NCBI GenBank assembly: GCA_005792285.1
Contig: SXSI01000036.1
Span: 1-45,706, forward strand
Source: Bacteroidota bacterium
GTDB taxonomy: Bacteria; Bacteroidota; Ignavibacteria; UBA10030; UBA8401
Reading direction: 5' to 3'
DNA: 45,706 nucleotides
A model generated the notes under the pieces. The model did not search any database, was not told the DNA's origin, and saw nothing but the letters and a program-made list of their open reading frames with translations. A program made the translations under genes and the position numbers. Positions 19,108-27,357 of the stretch are shown piece after piece (within the stretch, counting starts at the first letter, position 1; the number at the start of each line of letters is the position of its first letter).

Positions 19108-21075
19108 TTAATTTCTTTCTATTGATTCTAAAATAATTTCTGCAATATCTTTTACAGTAACTTTTTCCGATGCTTCTTTTGCTTTAACTCCATCATTTAA
19201 CATTGTCAAACAAAAAGGACAACCAACTCCAATTGTACTCGCATTTGTAGAAAGCGCTTCTTCGGTACGTTCAATATTTATTCGTTTGCCAATTGTTTCT
19301 TCCATCCACATTCTGCCTCCACCTGCACCACAACAAAGTCCTTTATCTTTTGACCGTGGCATCTCAACAATTTCAAGCCCGGGAATTGATTTTAAAACAT
19401 CCCGCGGAGCATCAATAACGTTGTTATACCGAGCAAGATAACAAGAATCGTGGTAAGTTAATCGCTCTTTTTTTTCTTTGTTGACATTTAATTTTCCATC
19501 GTCAATTAATTTTAAAAGAAAATCTGTATGGTGAACAACTTCGTAATTACCACCAAATTGTGGATATTCTTTTTTTAGGGAATGGAAACAATGCGGGCAA
19601 GTAGTAACGATTTTTTTAATGTTGTAAGAATTCAAAGTACCCACATTTTCTGTAATCAACATTTGGGCAAGATATTCATTTCCCAATCTTCGAGCTGGAT
19701 CACCGGTACACTTTTCTTCTTTTCCTAAAATTGCAAAATTAATTTTTGCCAAATTCATTAACTCGGCGAATGATTGTGTAACACGTTTATATCTTTCGTC
19801 GTAAGCACCTGCACAGCCAACCCAAAATAATATTTCAATTTGGTTTCGTTCTTCTTCTGAAAGTGTGAAAAATGAATTAATATTTTTTCCTTCAGCCCAA
19901 TTTGCACGTGTGTCGTGCGAAAATCCCCACGGAGTAAAATTGCGTTCAAGATTTTCAAAAGTAGTTTTAACTTCCGGTGGAAATCGTGAATCATCAAGAA
20001 CCATTCCTCTTCGAAGGTCAACAATTTCATCAACATGTTCAATCATAACTGGACATTCATAAACACAAGCCATGCAAGTTGTACAAGCCCAAAGTTCGTC
20101 TTCGGTTATATAATTATAAAGTAATGTATTTTCAGGGTTGAAATTTTTTTCGTCAGTTCGGCGTCTTGTTTCAGTAACTATTTTTCTGGGAGAAAGAGTT
20201 TTGCCTGTTAAATGTGCCGGACAAACTGAATCGCATCTTCCACATTCAGTGCAAGTGTATCCGTCTAATAATTGTTTCCACGACAGATCAGTAATATCTT
20301 TTGCGCCGAAAGTTGTTAATGTTTCATCAGATAAATTAATTGGCTTCAGCGCACCTTTTGGAAGTAACGATGAGAAATAGACATTTGGTATTGAAGTTAA
20401 AATATGAAGATGTTTTGAATTTGGTAGATAATTTAGAAATCCGAGAACTAATAAAATATGCGACCACCAAAAAGTAGTTTCAAATAAAATTGTTGTTGAA
20501 GAATTTGCGAAATTATTTGAAAGAATCGATGAAATAGGATATTGCCAGTTTGCAGTTATTGTATGTAGTGAAATTCTAGTTGCATTTTGTAGAAGTAAAG
20601 TGGATACAATTGCTGCAATCCAAAATAAAATTAATGCAGCATCAAATGATGCTGAACTACTTACTTGAAGTCGATTAATTTTAGAAATAAATCTTCTCCA
20701 TAAAGCTACAAATATTGAGAGTAAAACAATTAGACAGAAAATTTCTTGTGTGAAAGTTATAACTTTATAAGTTGTACCCAAAAATGAGAAAGAAAATTTT
20801 CCAAATCCTAATAAACCTTCACCAATTGATTCAATTACAGCAAACAATAAAGTGATAAATCCCCAATAAATTCCAAGATGAAGTAATCCGGGAATTGGAT
20901 CACGAAGTAATTTTGTTTGTGCAAATGCAATTACTAAAACCCGTTTTATTCTTTGTAATATATTGTCAAATCTTTTTTCAGATTTTCCTTTTCGAATTTT
21001 ATTTATTAGTTGATAAATATTAAATCCAAAAAGCGTAAAACTAGTTACAAGAATTAAGCTAAATATAATTTTCAT
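19108..21075 (-). CDS. Membrane Fe-S oxidoreductase, EMO/HdrD-like (ETF:quinone type)
   Basis: 655 residues. The N-terminal 230 contain several membrane helices of NarI/HdrE type with candidate heme ligands H66, H206, H222 and H224. A cytoplasmic di-cluster domain follows: CTECGRCDSVCP (275-285) and CTTCMACVYECP (331-341). Two HdrD-like CCG domains come last, with C421/C456/C493/C496 and C545/C581-582/C619/C622 ('GLCCGAGGGR', 'GCPFC'). This is the architecture of EMO proteins, which pass electrons from electron-transfer flavoprotein to menaquinone in beta-oxidation; DsrK/GlpC-like homologues share the C-terminal part. No etfAB is in the window. Its start overlaps the stop of the DUF4905-like gene by 4 bases. 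Confidence 0.88.
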   Translation of the reverse strand: MKIIFSLILVTSFTLFGFNIYQLINKIRKGKSEKRFDNILQRIKRVLVIAFAQTKLLRDPIPGLLHLGIYWGFITLLFAVIESIGEGLLGFGKFSFSFLGTTYKVITFTQEIFCLIVLLSIFVALWRRFISKINRLQVSSSASFDAALILFWIAAIVSTLLLQNATRISLHTITANWQYPISSILSNNFANSSTTILFETTFWWSHILLVLGFLNYLPNSKHLHILTSIPNVYFSSLLPKGALKPINLSDETLTTFGAKDITDLSWKQLLDGYTCTECGRCDSVCPAHLTGKTLSPRKIVTETRRRTDEKNFNPENTLLYNYITEDELWACTTCMACVYECPVMIEHVDEIVDLRRGMVLDDSRFPPEVKTTFENLERNFTPWGFSHDTRANWAEGKNINSFFTLSEEERNQIEILFWVGCAGAYDERYKRVTQSFAELMNLAKINFAILGKEEKCTGDPARRLGNEYLAQMLITENVGTLNSYNIKKIVTTCPHCFHSLKKEYPQFGGNYEVVHHTDFLLKLIDDGKLNVNKEKKERLTYHDSCYLARYNNVIDAPRDVLKSIPGLEIVEMPRSKDKGLCCGAGGGRMWMEETIGKRINIERTEEALSTNASTIGVGCPFCLTMLNDGVKAKEASEKVTVKDIAEIILESIERN

Positions 21076-21959
21076 ATTGAATTTATATTAATTGCAATTA
21101 TCGCAGATTTTTCCTTCAAAAGAAATAATATATCATCACCTAAAAAATAAGAATCAGGAACAATATTTGGTGTTGAACTATTTAGTACTTCTTTATAAAG
21201 AAGTTTAGTTTTAGAATTATCGATTAAAAGAAAATGATGGGAATAATTTATTTGTTCATCGGGATTGTTCTTTTCTTTTTGATGAAAACTGCACATAAAT
21301 AAATTTTTATACTCAATAATTTCAATTTGACCTTTGATATTTATTGTTGGCGCAAATTGTTCAATTAAATTTTTAAGTTCAGTTGTTAATTGCGAAGGTT
21401 GTGGATATTGAAAATTTGTTTTTCCAGTAAAGTCCTCTCGAGGAATATAAGTTTCAGGAAGTTTGTCATATTCTGCAATTAACTCACCATCTTTTGCATT
21501 AATCAAATAATATGCACGACGTTCAAAAAAATCACGAAAAGCACAAAGTTCATTTTCATTAGCAGATAAAACAGAAATATCATTTCTTGACCACAATTCT
21601 TTTCCAGTTCCTAAATCAACAGCAACTATTTTATGTTGTTCAGGCATATCCGGTTTTCGAAATCCGTGAATATATAATTTATCTTCAATCACACCTTTTA
21701 CTCCCGACCAAAATGGATCACAAAAGGAAAGATCTTTCCAGAGAACATCGCCATTTGAAACATTCAAACAAAAGTAAGTAACGATTTTTTTGTCAGCATC
21801 TCGGTCTTCACCAATAATAAAACCAGTCTGCGAAAAAGTTAATCGCCAAAGAATTCCACTTGTGCGAAATTGCCACAATGGTTTAACTTTATGTCGTTGA
21901 AATAAAGATGATAAAAACATCAAATTAATATACTCCGCATTTCGTGAAATATAAAACAT
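21072..21959 (-). CDS. DUF4905-like beta-propeller-type protein
   Basis: 295 residues with repeated propeller-like motifs typical of PQQ-repeat folds ('LNVSNGDVLWKDL', 'VAVDLGTGKELWSRN', 'INAKDGELIAEYDKL'). It resembles the Bacteroidota-centred DUF4905 family, which starts near a 'KPLWQFRTSGILWRL' block as here. I know of no established function for that family. There is no obvious signal peptide, so it appears cytoplasmic. Two starts are possible (21959, or ATG 21920 giving MFLSSLFQRHKVK); the later one fits the family better. Coupled by a 4-base overlap to the EMO-type gene; divergent from histidine ammonia-lyase. Confidence 0.7.
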   Translation of the reverse strand: MFYISRNAEYINLMFLSSLFQRHKVKPLWQFRTSGILWRLTFSQTGFIIGEDRDADKKIVTYFCLNVSNGDVLWKDLSFCDPFWSGVKGVIEDKLYIHGFRKPDMPEQHKIVAVDLGTGKELWSRNDISVLSANENELCAFRDFFERRAYYLINAKDGELIAEYDKLPETYIPREDFTGKTNFQYPQPSQLTTELKNLIEQFAPTINIKGQIEIIEYKNLFMCSFHQKEKNNPDEQINYSHHFLLIDNSKTKLLYKEVLNSSTPNIVPDSYFLGDDILFLLKEKSAIIAININSI

Positions 21960-22010
21960 TAATCTGTGAAGTTGTTTATTGTGAGTTAGGTTGCTACATT
22001 ATTTGAAATT

Positions 22011-23525
22011 ATGCAGAAACTATTACTTAACGGGACAACTTTATCAATTGATAAATTATTTTTAGCATCAACTACTAGTGTAAATATTTCGCTTGATACA
22101 TCCGCCTTTTCAAAAATTAATGCATCCAGAAAACTTGTAGAAAATTGGATAGCAAAAAATGAAAAAATTTATGGTGTTACAACCGGCGTTGGGATTTTTA
22201 GCAATGTTGTAATTCCAATTTCAAAAGTTGAAGAATTGCAACGAAATTTAATTGTAAGCCATTCTGCAGGAAGTGGTGAATTATTACCAGATGAAGTAAT
22301 TAGAGGAATGTTGATTTTGCGAATTAATGCACTTGCAAAAGGATACAGTGGAGTTCGACTTGAATTATTAAATCGGATGGTTGACTTTTTTAATTCAGGA
22401 ATAATTCCAATAATTCCATCAAAAGGATCAGTTGGTTCGAGTGGCGATTTAATTCCACTTTCTCATTTGGCACTTTGTATGATTGGTTTAGGAAAATGTA
22501 AATTAAATGGAAAAATAATTTCTGCAAAATCTGCACTAAAAAAGAAAAATTTAACTGCAATTAAACTTACCGCAAAAGAAGGATTAGCTTTAATCAACGG
22601 GACCCAAATGATGACTTCGTATGCAGGATTGATTATTAAACAAGCAATGGATTTACTTCAACTTTCGGATCTTGCTTGCGCAATGAGTGTTGAAGCGTTG
22701 AAGGGAACTGATACACCATTTCTTCCCGAGTTGCATAAAGTTCGTCCGCACAAAGGTCAACAAACTTCAGCAAAAAATATTCTTTCTTTTTTAAGAGGAA
22801 GTGAAATTCGTGAATCTCATCGTGAAAATGATGATAGAGTACAAGATGCATATTCACTTCGATGTGCACCGCAAGTTCACGGAGCATCTCGCGATGCATT
22901 GAATTATGTTTCTAAAATAATTTTTACAGAAATGAATTCTGCAAATGATAATCCATTAATATTTGCAAAAACAAAAAAACATATTGAAGGTGGAAATTTT
23001 CATGGTCAGCCAATTGCTTTGGCAATGGATTTTGCGACGATAGCATTGTCCGAACTTGCAAATATTTCTGAAAGAAGAATTGATAAAATGGTAAGTGGAT
23101 GGTGGAAAGAATTACCAAGATTTCTTACAAATAAAGGGGGATTAAATTCCGGATTGATGATGACGCAGTATTTAGCCGCGTCGCTCGTTTCTGAAAATAA
23201 AGTTCTCTCACATCCAGCTTCTGTCGATTCAATTCCAACTTCAGGAAATCAGGAAGATCATAATAGTATGGGTTCAATCAGTGCGCAAAAATGTTGGAAA
23301 GTTTTGCAAAATGTTCAAACAGTTATCGCAATAGAATTTCTTGTTGCAGCAAGCGCAATTGATTTTTATAGACCAATGAAATGTGGGAAAATAACTGAGC
23401 GTGCATATAAATTTATTCGAAGGAATATTAAATCTTCCCAAAATGACAGAGTATTGAGTACCGAAATTGAAACTGCGCTTAATCTTGTGAGAAGTGGTAA
23501 ATTATTAAATTCGATTAGTAAATAA
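22011..23525 (+). CDS. hutH: Histidine ammonia-lyase family protein
   Basis: 504-residue aromatic amino-acid lyase; the closest fit is histidine ammonia-lyase (histidine to urocanate and ammonia). Motifs: 'YGVTTGVGIF'; 'NLIVSHSAGSGE', where Ser-His is the histidine-type selectivity pair; the MIO loop 'GSVGSSGDLIPLSH'; 'NGTQMM'; 'QDAYSLRCAPQVHG'; and 'SVDSIPTSGNQEDHNSMG'. The tripeptide that cyclises to MIO is Ser143-Ser144-Gly145 rather than the usual Ala-Ser-Gly. No hutU, hutI or hutG lies nearby, so a complete histidine pathway is not evident and a related lyase role remains possible. It leads a run of five same-strand genes. Confidence 0.9.
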   Translation: MQKLLLNGTTLSIDKLFLASTTSVNISLDTSAFSKINASRKLVENWIAKNEKIYGVTTGVGIFSNVVIPISKVEELQRNLIVSHSAGSGELLPDEVIRGMLILRINALAKGYSGVRLELLNRMVDFFNSGIIPIIPSKGSVGSSGDLIPLSHLALCMIGLGKCKLNGKIISAKSALKKKNLTAIKLTAKEGLALINGTQMMTSYAGLIIKQAMDLLQLSDLACAMSVEALKGTDTPFLPELHKVRPHKGQQTSAKNILSFLRGSEIRESHRENDDRVQDAYSLRCAPQVHGASRDALNYVSKIIFTEMNSANDNPLIFAKTKKHIEGGNFHGQPIALAMDFATIALSELANISERRIDKMVSGWWKELPRFLTNKGGLNSGLMMTQYLAASLVSENKVLSHPASVDSIPTSGNQEDHNSMGSISAQKCWKVLQNVQTVIAIEFLVAASAIDFYRPMKCGKITERAYKFIRRNIKSSQNDRVLSTEIETALNLVRSGKLLNSISK

Positions 23526-23530
23526 AATTA

Positions 23531-24292
23531 ATGAAGCATTATTTATTATTTGCTTTATTCTTCTGGAATTCTATTTTTTATTCTTCAACAATTGCCCAAC
23601 AATTACCATTTGGAGTTGGAGAAAAAATCACTTTCGAAATTAAATATGGATTTATAAATGCTGGAAGTGCAGTACTTTCAATTCCGAGTTATTACTATAT
23701 AGATGGTAATGAAACTTTTCAAGTTTTATTTACGGTTCGTTCAAATTCAGCTTTCGATTTGATTTTTAAAGTCAGAGATTCGTACCAAACTTTTATAGAT
23801 TCAAAAGGAATATTCTCACGAAAGTTTGATCAGAATATAAGTGAAGGGAAATTTAAACGTTCGTATAGCGCCGATTTATATCCCGAAGAAGGATATGCGC
23901 GAACATTAACCGGAGAATATAAAATAGATCCAAATACACAAGATATACTTTCTGCATTTTTTTATATTCGTTCTATTAAATTCGAAAATTTAAAAATTGG
24001 CTCAAGAATTAAATTAAAAAATTTTTACAGAGATAAATTACATTCTCTTGATGTTATTTATACAGGAAAACAACAAATACAAGTTGACGCCGGAAAATTT
24101 GATTGCGTTGTAGTTGAACCGGTAATTATAGCCGGTGGATTATTTAGAAGCGAAGGAAGAGTTTTACTTTATTTGACAGACGACGAACGACGTTTACCAG
24201 TTCGTGTGGAAACCAAAATTGTTATCGGTTCCGTTGTTGCAGATTTAACTTCATATAGTGGATTGAATGGTGAATTAAAATCTAAAAGATAA
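23531..24292 (+). CDS. DUF3108 domain exported protein
   Basis: 253 residues with an N-terminal signal peptide (hydrophobic residues 3-20, likely cleavage near TIAQQ). The rest fits the DUF3108 family: 'GVGEKITFEIKYGFINAGSA' near the start, 'FKVRDSYQTFID' in the middle, and the C-terminal 'VVVEPVIIAGGLFRSEGRVLLYLTDDERRLPVRVE' region (described by position about 188-224). These are periplasmic or outer-membrane-facing beta proteins of unknown function. It starts 5 bases after hutH and ends 2 bases before the CPBP gene. Confidence 0.85.
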   Translation: MKHYLLFALFFWNSIFYSSTIAQQLPFGVGEKITFEIKYGFINAGSAVLSIPSYYYIDGNETFQVLFTVRSNSAFDLIFKVRDSYQTFIDSKGIFSRKFDQNISEGKFKRSYSADLYPEEGYARTLTGEYKIDPNTQDILSAFFYIRSIKFENLKIGSRIKLKNFYRDKLHSLDVIYTGKQQIQVDAGKFDCVVVEPVIIAGGLFRSEGRVLLYLTDDERRLPVRVETKIVIGSVVADLTSYSGLNGELKSKR

Positions 24293-24294
24293 AA

Positions 24295-25191
24295 ATGGAA
24301 GAAAATTTAATTCAAATTAAAATAGCTGAAACAAAATTCTCGCCAATTAAATTTGGAATAATTTCAATTATTTCGGTTATGCTATTTTATCAGTTTGCTG
24401 GAATGGTTTTATATTATTTTATTTCTTTAGTCGGACCATCGTCAACTTTTAATCTTCGATTCAGCGCACTTGCCGGACAATTACTTTTTATGTTATTGCC
24501 AACTTTATTTTTATTGAAGTGGCAACATGGTTCAATTCTAAATGGACTTCCATTAAGAATTCCAAAATTAACTGAAATACTTACAACAATTTTAATAATA
24601 ATACTTCTTCAATTTATTTTGGAAGGATTTATTTATTTTCAAATGAAACTTCCATTTCCTCAATTTGTAAAAGAAGTTTTAGACCAATTGGATCAATTAT
24701 TTGAACTAGTTTATCGTCAACTTATAATTGCAAATAGTTTCGCAGAACTTTCATTTGTACTTTTAGTTGTTGCAATTGTTCCGGGAATTTGTGAGGAAGT
24801 ATTATTCCGTGGATTATTTATGAAAAATTTATTAATTGCGAAAACGCCATTAAGTTCAATTGCTATTTCTGGAATAATTTTTGCTTTAATACATTTTAAT
24901 CCAATTGCATTGATTCCATTAATCGTTCTCGGAATGTATTTGGGATTTTTAGTTTACAGAGCTCAAAGTATCTTCATTCCAATAATTGCTCACATTACAA
25001 ACAACGCATTTTCAACAATTAAAGTTTTTTTTAATCCCGATTTAATTAAACAAGATTCAACTACACTTTCACTTGCTACCGAATCAGAAATTAATTTAAT
25101 AATAGTTATGGTAGTTGTTTCGATAATTATTTATTTTCTTCACAAATATTTCAAACAAATAACAGAATCAATTCAAGAAAAAATTGTATGA
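24295..25191 (+). CDS. CPBP-family intramembrane glutamic protease
   Basis: 298-residue multi-pass membrane protein of the CPBP/ABI family (Rce1-like). The catalytic motif EEVLFRGL supplies the Glu-Glu and Arg, followed by 'ALIHFNP' and 'IIAHITNNAFS', which give the conserved histidines and Asn. About eight hydrophobic segments. In eukaryotes Rce1 trims prenylated proteins; bacterial members act in immunity to peptides, signalling or unknown roles. It overlaps cdsA by 4 bases (ATGA), so the two are translationally coupled, although a functional link to phospholipid synthesis is only an inference. Confidence 0.92.
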   Translation: MEENLIQIKIAETKFSPIKFGIISIISVMLFYQFAGMVLYYFISLVGPSSTFNLRFSALAGQLLFMLLPTLFLLKWQHGSILNGLPLRIPKLTEILTTILIIILLQFILEGFIYFQMKLPFPQFVKEVLDQLDQLFELVYRQLIIANSFAELSFVLLVVAIVPGICEEVLFRGLFMKNLLIAKTPLSSIAISGIIFALIHFNPIALIPLIVLGMYLGFLVYRAQSIFIPIIAHITNNAFSTIKVFFNPDLIKQDSTTLSLATESEINLIIVMVVVSIIIYFLHKYFKQITESIQEKIV

Positions 25192-26153
25192 ATGAATCTC
25201 AAACATCATCTTTAAGAACTCGTGTACTTGTTTCAATAATAGGAATTCCATTTTTACTTTACTCTGCATATTCTGGCGGAATTTTATTTTTGTTAACTAT
25301 ACTTACAATTTCAATTTTTGCAATTTGGGAATATTTTGATCTTCTTCGTTTTCAAGGTGTAAATATTTCCCGTGCATCAAGTATAATAATCCTAATTGCA
25401 CTTCATCTTACATTTTACCACGAAAGATTATTCGCTTGGATTATTCCAATTATCGATCCAAATGGAAATGTTGCAACTTTATCCAAACTTCAACTTTTAC
25501 TTGTAGTATTAGTTTTGGGAATTTCAATTTTATTATTAACCGAATTATTTACAAAATCAAAAACTTCTTCATATTTAAAAATCGGAGTATCGCTGGTTGG
25601 TATTTTTTGGATTGGAATGGGAGGAAGTATGATTGTTGGAATTCGTGAATTATTTGCAAATGAATTTCCATTTTGGATATCACAAAAATATTTAAGCACA
25701 ATTTCAACAACACTTGATAGCTCTATTATAAGCAAAACCTACGAGTGGGGTGGATTATTGATGGTCGGAATTTTTATTACAATCTGGGTTTGCGATACAG
25801 CTGCGTATTTTGTTGGAGTTGGTATTGGTAAAAATTATATTTCAAAAATTTCTCCAAATAAAACTTGGGAAGGTACAATTGGTGGTGTTGTCGGTGCTTT
25901 ATTAATGATGATATTTGTTGTTCAACCGATGCTTCCATTCCTTTCAGGAACGGATGCAAAAGTTTTGGGATTGATGATTGGAATTTTCGGTCAAATGGGA
26001 GATTTTGTAGAATCAAAATTTAAAAGAGATTCAAATGTAAAAGATTCGTCCACATTAATTCCGGGACATGGTGGAATGCTAGATAGGTTTGATAGTTTGT
26101 TATTTGTAGCACCTTTAATTTATTTGTACATCGACTTCGTTGTTCTATCGTAA
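25188..26153 (+). CDS. cdsA: Phosphatidate cytidylyltransferase
   Basis: 321-residue polytopic membrane enzyme forming CDP-diacylglycerol from phosphatidate and CTP, the branch point of phospholipid synthesis. The C-terminal signature is clear: 'WVCDTAAYFVG', 'KISPNKTWEGTIGG', 'GQMGDFVESKFKRD' and 'KDSSTLIPGHGGMLDRFDS', with the metal-binding Asp pair. Eight or so hydrophobic segments. It is slightly longer than E. coli CdsA (285) because of an extended loop around residues 160-190. The start overlaps the CPBP gene by 4 bases. Confidence 0.97.
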   Translation: MNESQTSSLRTRVLVSIIGIPFLLYSAYSGGILFLLTILTISIFAIWEYFDLLRFQGVNISRASSIIILIALHLTFYHERLFAWIIPIIDPNGNVATLSKLQLLLVVLVLGISILLLTELFTKSKTSSYLKIGVSLVGIFWIGMGGSMIVGIRELFANEFPFWISQKYLSTISTTLDSSIISKTYEWGGLLMVGIFITIWVCDTAAYFVGVGIGKNYISKISPNKTWEGTIGGVVGALLMMIFVVQPMLPFLSGTDAKVLGLMIGIFGQMGDFVESKFKRDSNVKDSSTLIPGHGGMLDRFDSLLFVAPLIYLYIDFVVLS

Positions 26154-26164
26154 TTTAAAATAAT

Positions 26165-26899
26165 ATGAAATCGATTTTCATAACCGGAGCGAGTAGTGGA
26201 ATTGGTGAACATTTATCCTATAAATATTCACAAAAGGGAATTACACTCGGACTTTCTGCGCGTAGAATTGATGAGTTGAATCGAGTTAAAGCAAAATGTG
26301 AAGAACTTGGTGCAACAGTATTTATTTATCAACTCGATGTAAATGACAATGTTGCAACTAAAAATGCAATCGAGGATTTTAGTTCGAAAAATAAATCTCT
26401 CGATTGTGTTATCGCAAATGCTGGAATTGGAAAAACAGAAAATATAATGAGTGGTGACTCTTCATTCATAAATGGAATCATACAAACAAATATTCTGGGA
26501 GTTACAAATACACTCATTCCCGCAATTCCAATAATGGTAAAACAAAAATTTGGAAAACTTGTAGCAATTAGTTCTGTTGCATCCTACATTCCAACCCCGA
26601 ATAACTCGGGATATTCTGCTTCAAAAGCTGGAGTTAGAATGTTGATGGATGGATTTAGATTTAAATTAACACCTCATAACATTAAGTGTATTACAATTTG
26701 TCCGGGATTTGTTGATACACCAATTGTAAGTAAAACTCGTTCAACGCCAATGATGTTGACAGTTGAAAGTGGTGCAAAAAAAATTGCAAATGCAATTGGG
26801 CGAAATAAAAAAACATTTATATTTCCGTGGCAATACAAAATAATTTTGCCACTTCTCAAAATAATTCCTGATTGGCTGATCTTAAAATATTTAAAGTAA
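26165..26899 (+). CDS. Short-chain dehydrogenase/reductase
   Basis: 244-residue NAD(P)-dependent SDR. Cofactor motif TGASSGIG at residues 6-13, 'NAGIG' at about 80, catalytic Ser in 'VAISSVAS' and YSASK (Tyr and Lys). The 'CPGFVDTP' block after the active site is also present. The C-terminus ends in a hydrophobic, basic stretch ([16 protein letters not shown]), a feature of membrane-associated SDRs in the classical family. The substrate is not predictable. It begins 11 bases after cdsA and is the last gene of the hutH-led run; the DNA behind it is degenerate. Confidence 0.93.
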   Translation: MKSIFITGASSGIGEHLSYKYSQKGITLGLSARRIDELNRVKAKCEELGATVFIYQLDVNDNVATKNAIEDFSSKNKSLDCVIANAGIGKTENIMSGDSSFINGIIQTNILGVTNTLIPAIPIMVKQKFGKLVAISSVASYIPTPNNSGYSASKAGVRMLMDGFRFKLTPHNIKCITICPGFVDTPIVSKTRSTPMMLTVESGAKKIANAIGRNKKTFIFPWQYKIILPLLKIIPDWLILKYLK

Positions 26900-26955
26900 A
26901 GATATATAGTTTTAGAGTTAAACTAACATTACTTAATTATTCTCTTCAATTGTCA

Positions 26956-27060
26956 TATAAGTACAACTCAACTGGATTTCATGCACCACAGGAATCTGTA
27001 AGAATTTTGGGCGAGTCAGTTGACTTTATCAGAAAAGGGCAAAATGCACTTCGAAATTAG
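26956..27060 (+). pseudogene. Possible remnant of nrfA (cytochrome c nitrite reductase C-terminus)
   Basis: About 34 codons just downstream of the SDR read '[18 protein letters not shown]' and then '[11 protein letters not shown]' before a TAG. From memory this closely resembles the C-terminal end of ammonia-forming multiheme cytochrome c nitrite reductases (pattern GFHxPQExxRxLGxxID). No heme-binding CxxCH motif or other part of that gene is nearby; the preceding bases overlap the SDR end or are non-coding. I interpret it as the surviving 3' scrap of a deleted gene. No alignment was run. Confidence 0.45.
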
Positions 27061-27117
27061 AAATAATATTTAAATTCTAATTTCTTAAAACATCTCCTAA
27101 TCAAGAAAATTTTTTTG

Positions 27118-27125
27118 TAAATTTG
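27118..27125 (+). promoter_or_regulatory. Possible -7 element of the tRNA promoter
   Basis: TAAATTTG matches the Bacteroidota -7 consensus TAnnTTTG and ends 12 bases before the tRNA, which suits a transcript start just ahead of it. No TTG was seen at the -33 distance, so the call is tentative. Confidence 0.4.
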
Positions 27126-27137
27126 TAAGAATTTAAA

Positions 27138-27211
27138 GGGCCCTTAGCTCAGTTGGTTAGAGCAGATGACTCATAATCATCGGGTCGCAGGTTCAAGTCC
27201 TGCAGGGCCCA
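27138..27211 (+). tRNA. tRNA with CAU anticodon (elongator Met or Ile2)
   Basis: Complete cloverleaf: acceptor GGGCCCT/AGGGCCC, D arm GCTCAGTTGGTTAGAGC, anticodon stem GATGA/TCATC around loop CTCATAA (anticodon CAT), T arm GCAGG-TTCAAGT-CCTGC, discriminator A. It lacks the initiator features (C1-A72 mismatch, GGG/CCC anticodon stem). The acceptor end and the GGGTCGC..GTTCAAGTCC part resemble E. coli tRNA-Ile2 as much as elongator tRNA-Met, so identity depends on whether C34 is changed to lysidine. CCA is not encoded. Confidence 0.92.
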
Positions 27212-27249
27212 CAAGCAATATTATTTTTGTAAATTCAAATATATTTAAA

Positions 27250-27357
27250 TCACCCTTCGACTCCGTAAAAAACACTGCGCTCAGGGTGACTATAATTCGT
27301 CACGTTGAGCCTGTCTGCCGACAGGCAGGCGCAAAACGAAGTGAAGTCGAAACACTT
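27250..27357. repeat. Palindromic, GC-richer intergenic repeat
   Basis: A block that is GC-richer than its surroundings. It contains a TCACCCT/AGGGTGA inverted pair (27250-27256, 27283-27289) and then a tight hairpin GCCTGTC-TGCC-GACAGGC (27309-27326), with 'CGTCACGTTGAGC' before and 'GAAGTGAAGTCGAAACAC' behind. The style is that of dispersed REP-like repeats found in intergenic DNA of many Bacteroidota-group genomes. It ends at the stop codon of the msrA pseudogene, and only one copy lies in this window. Confidence 0.6.

Noticed and set aside
22011-23525. Phenylalanine or tyrosine ammonia-lyase
   Set aside because: The Ser-His selectivity pair and the NQED block fit histidine lyases; kept only as a minor alternative.
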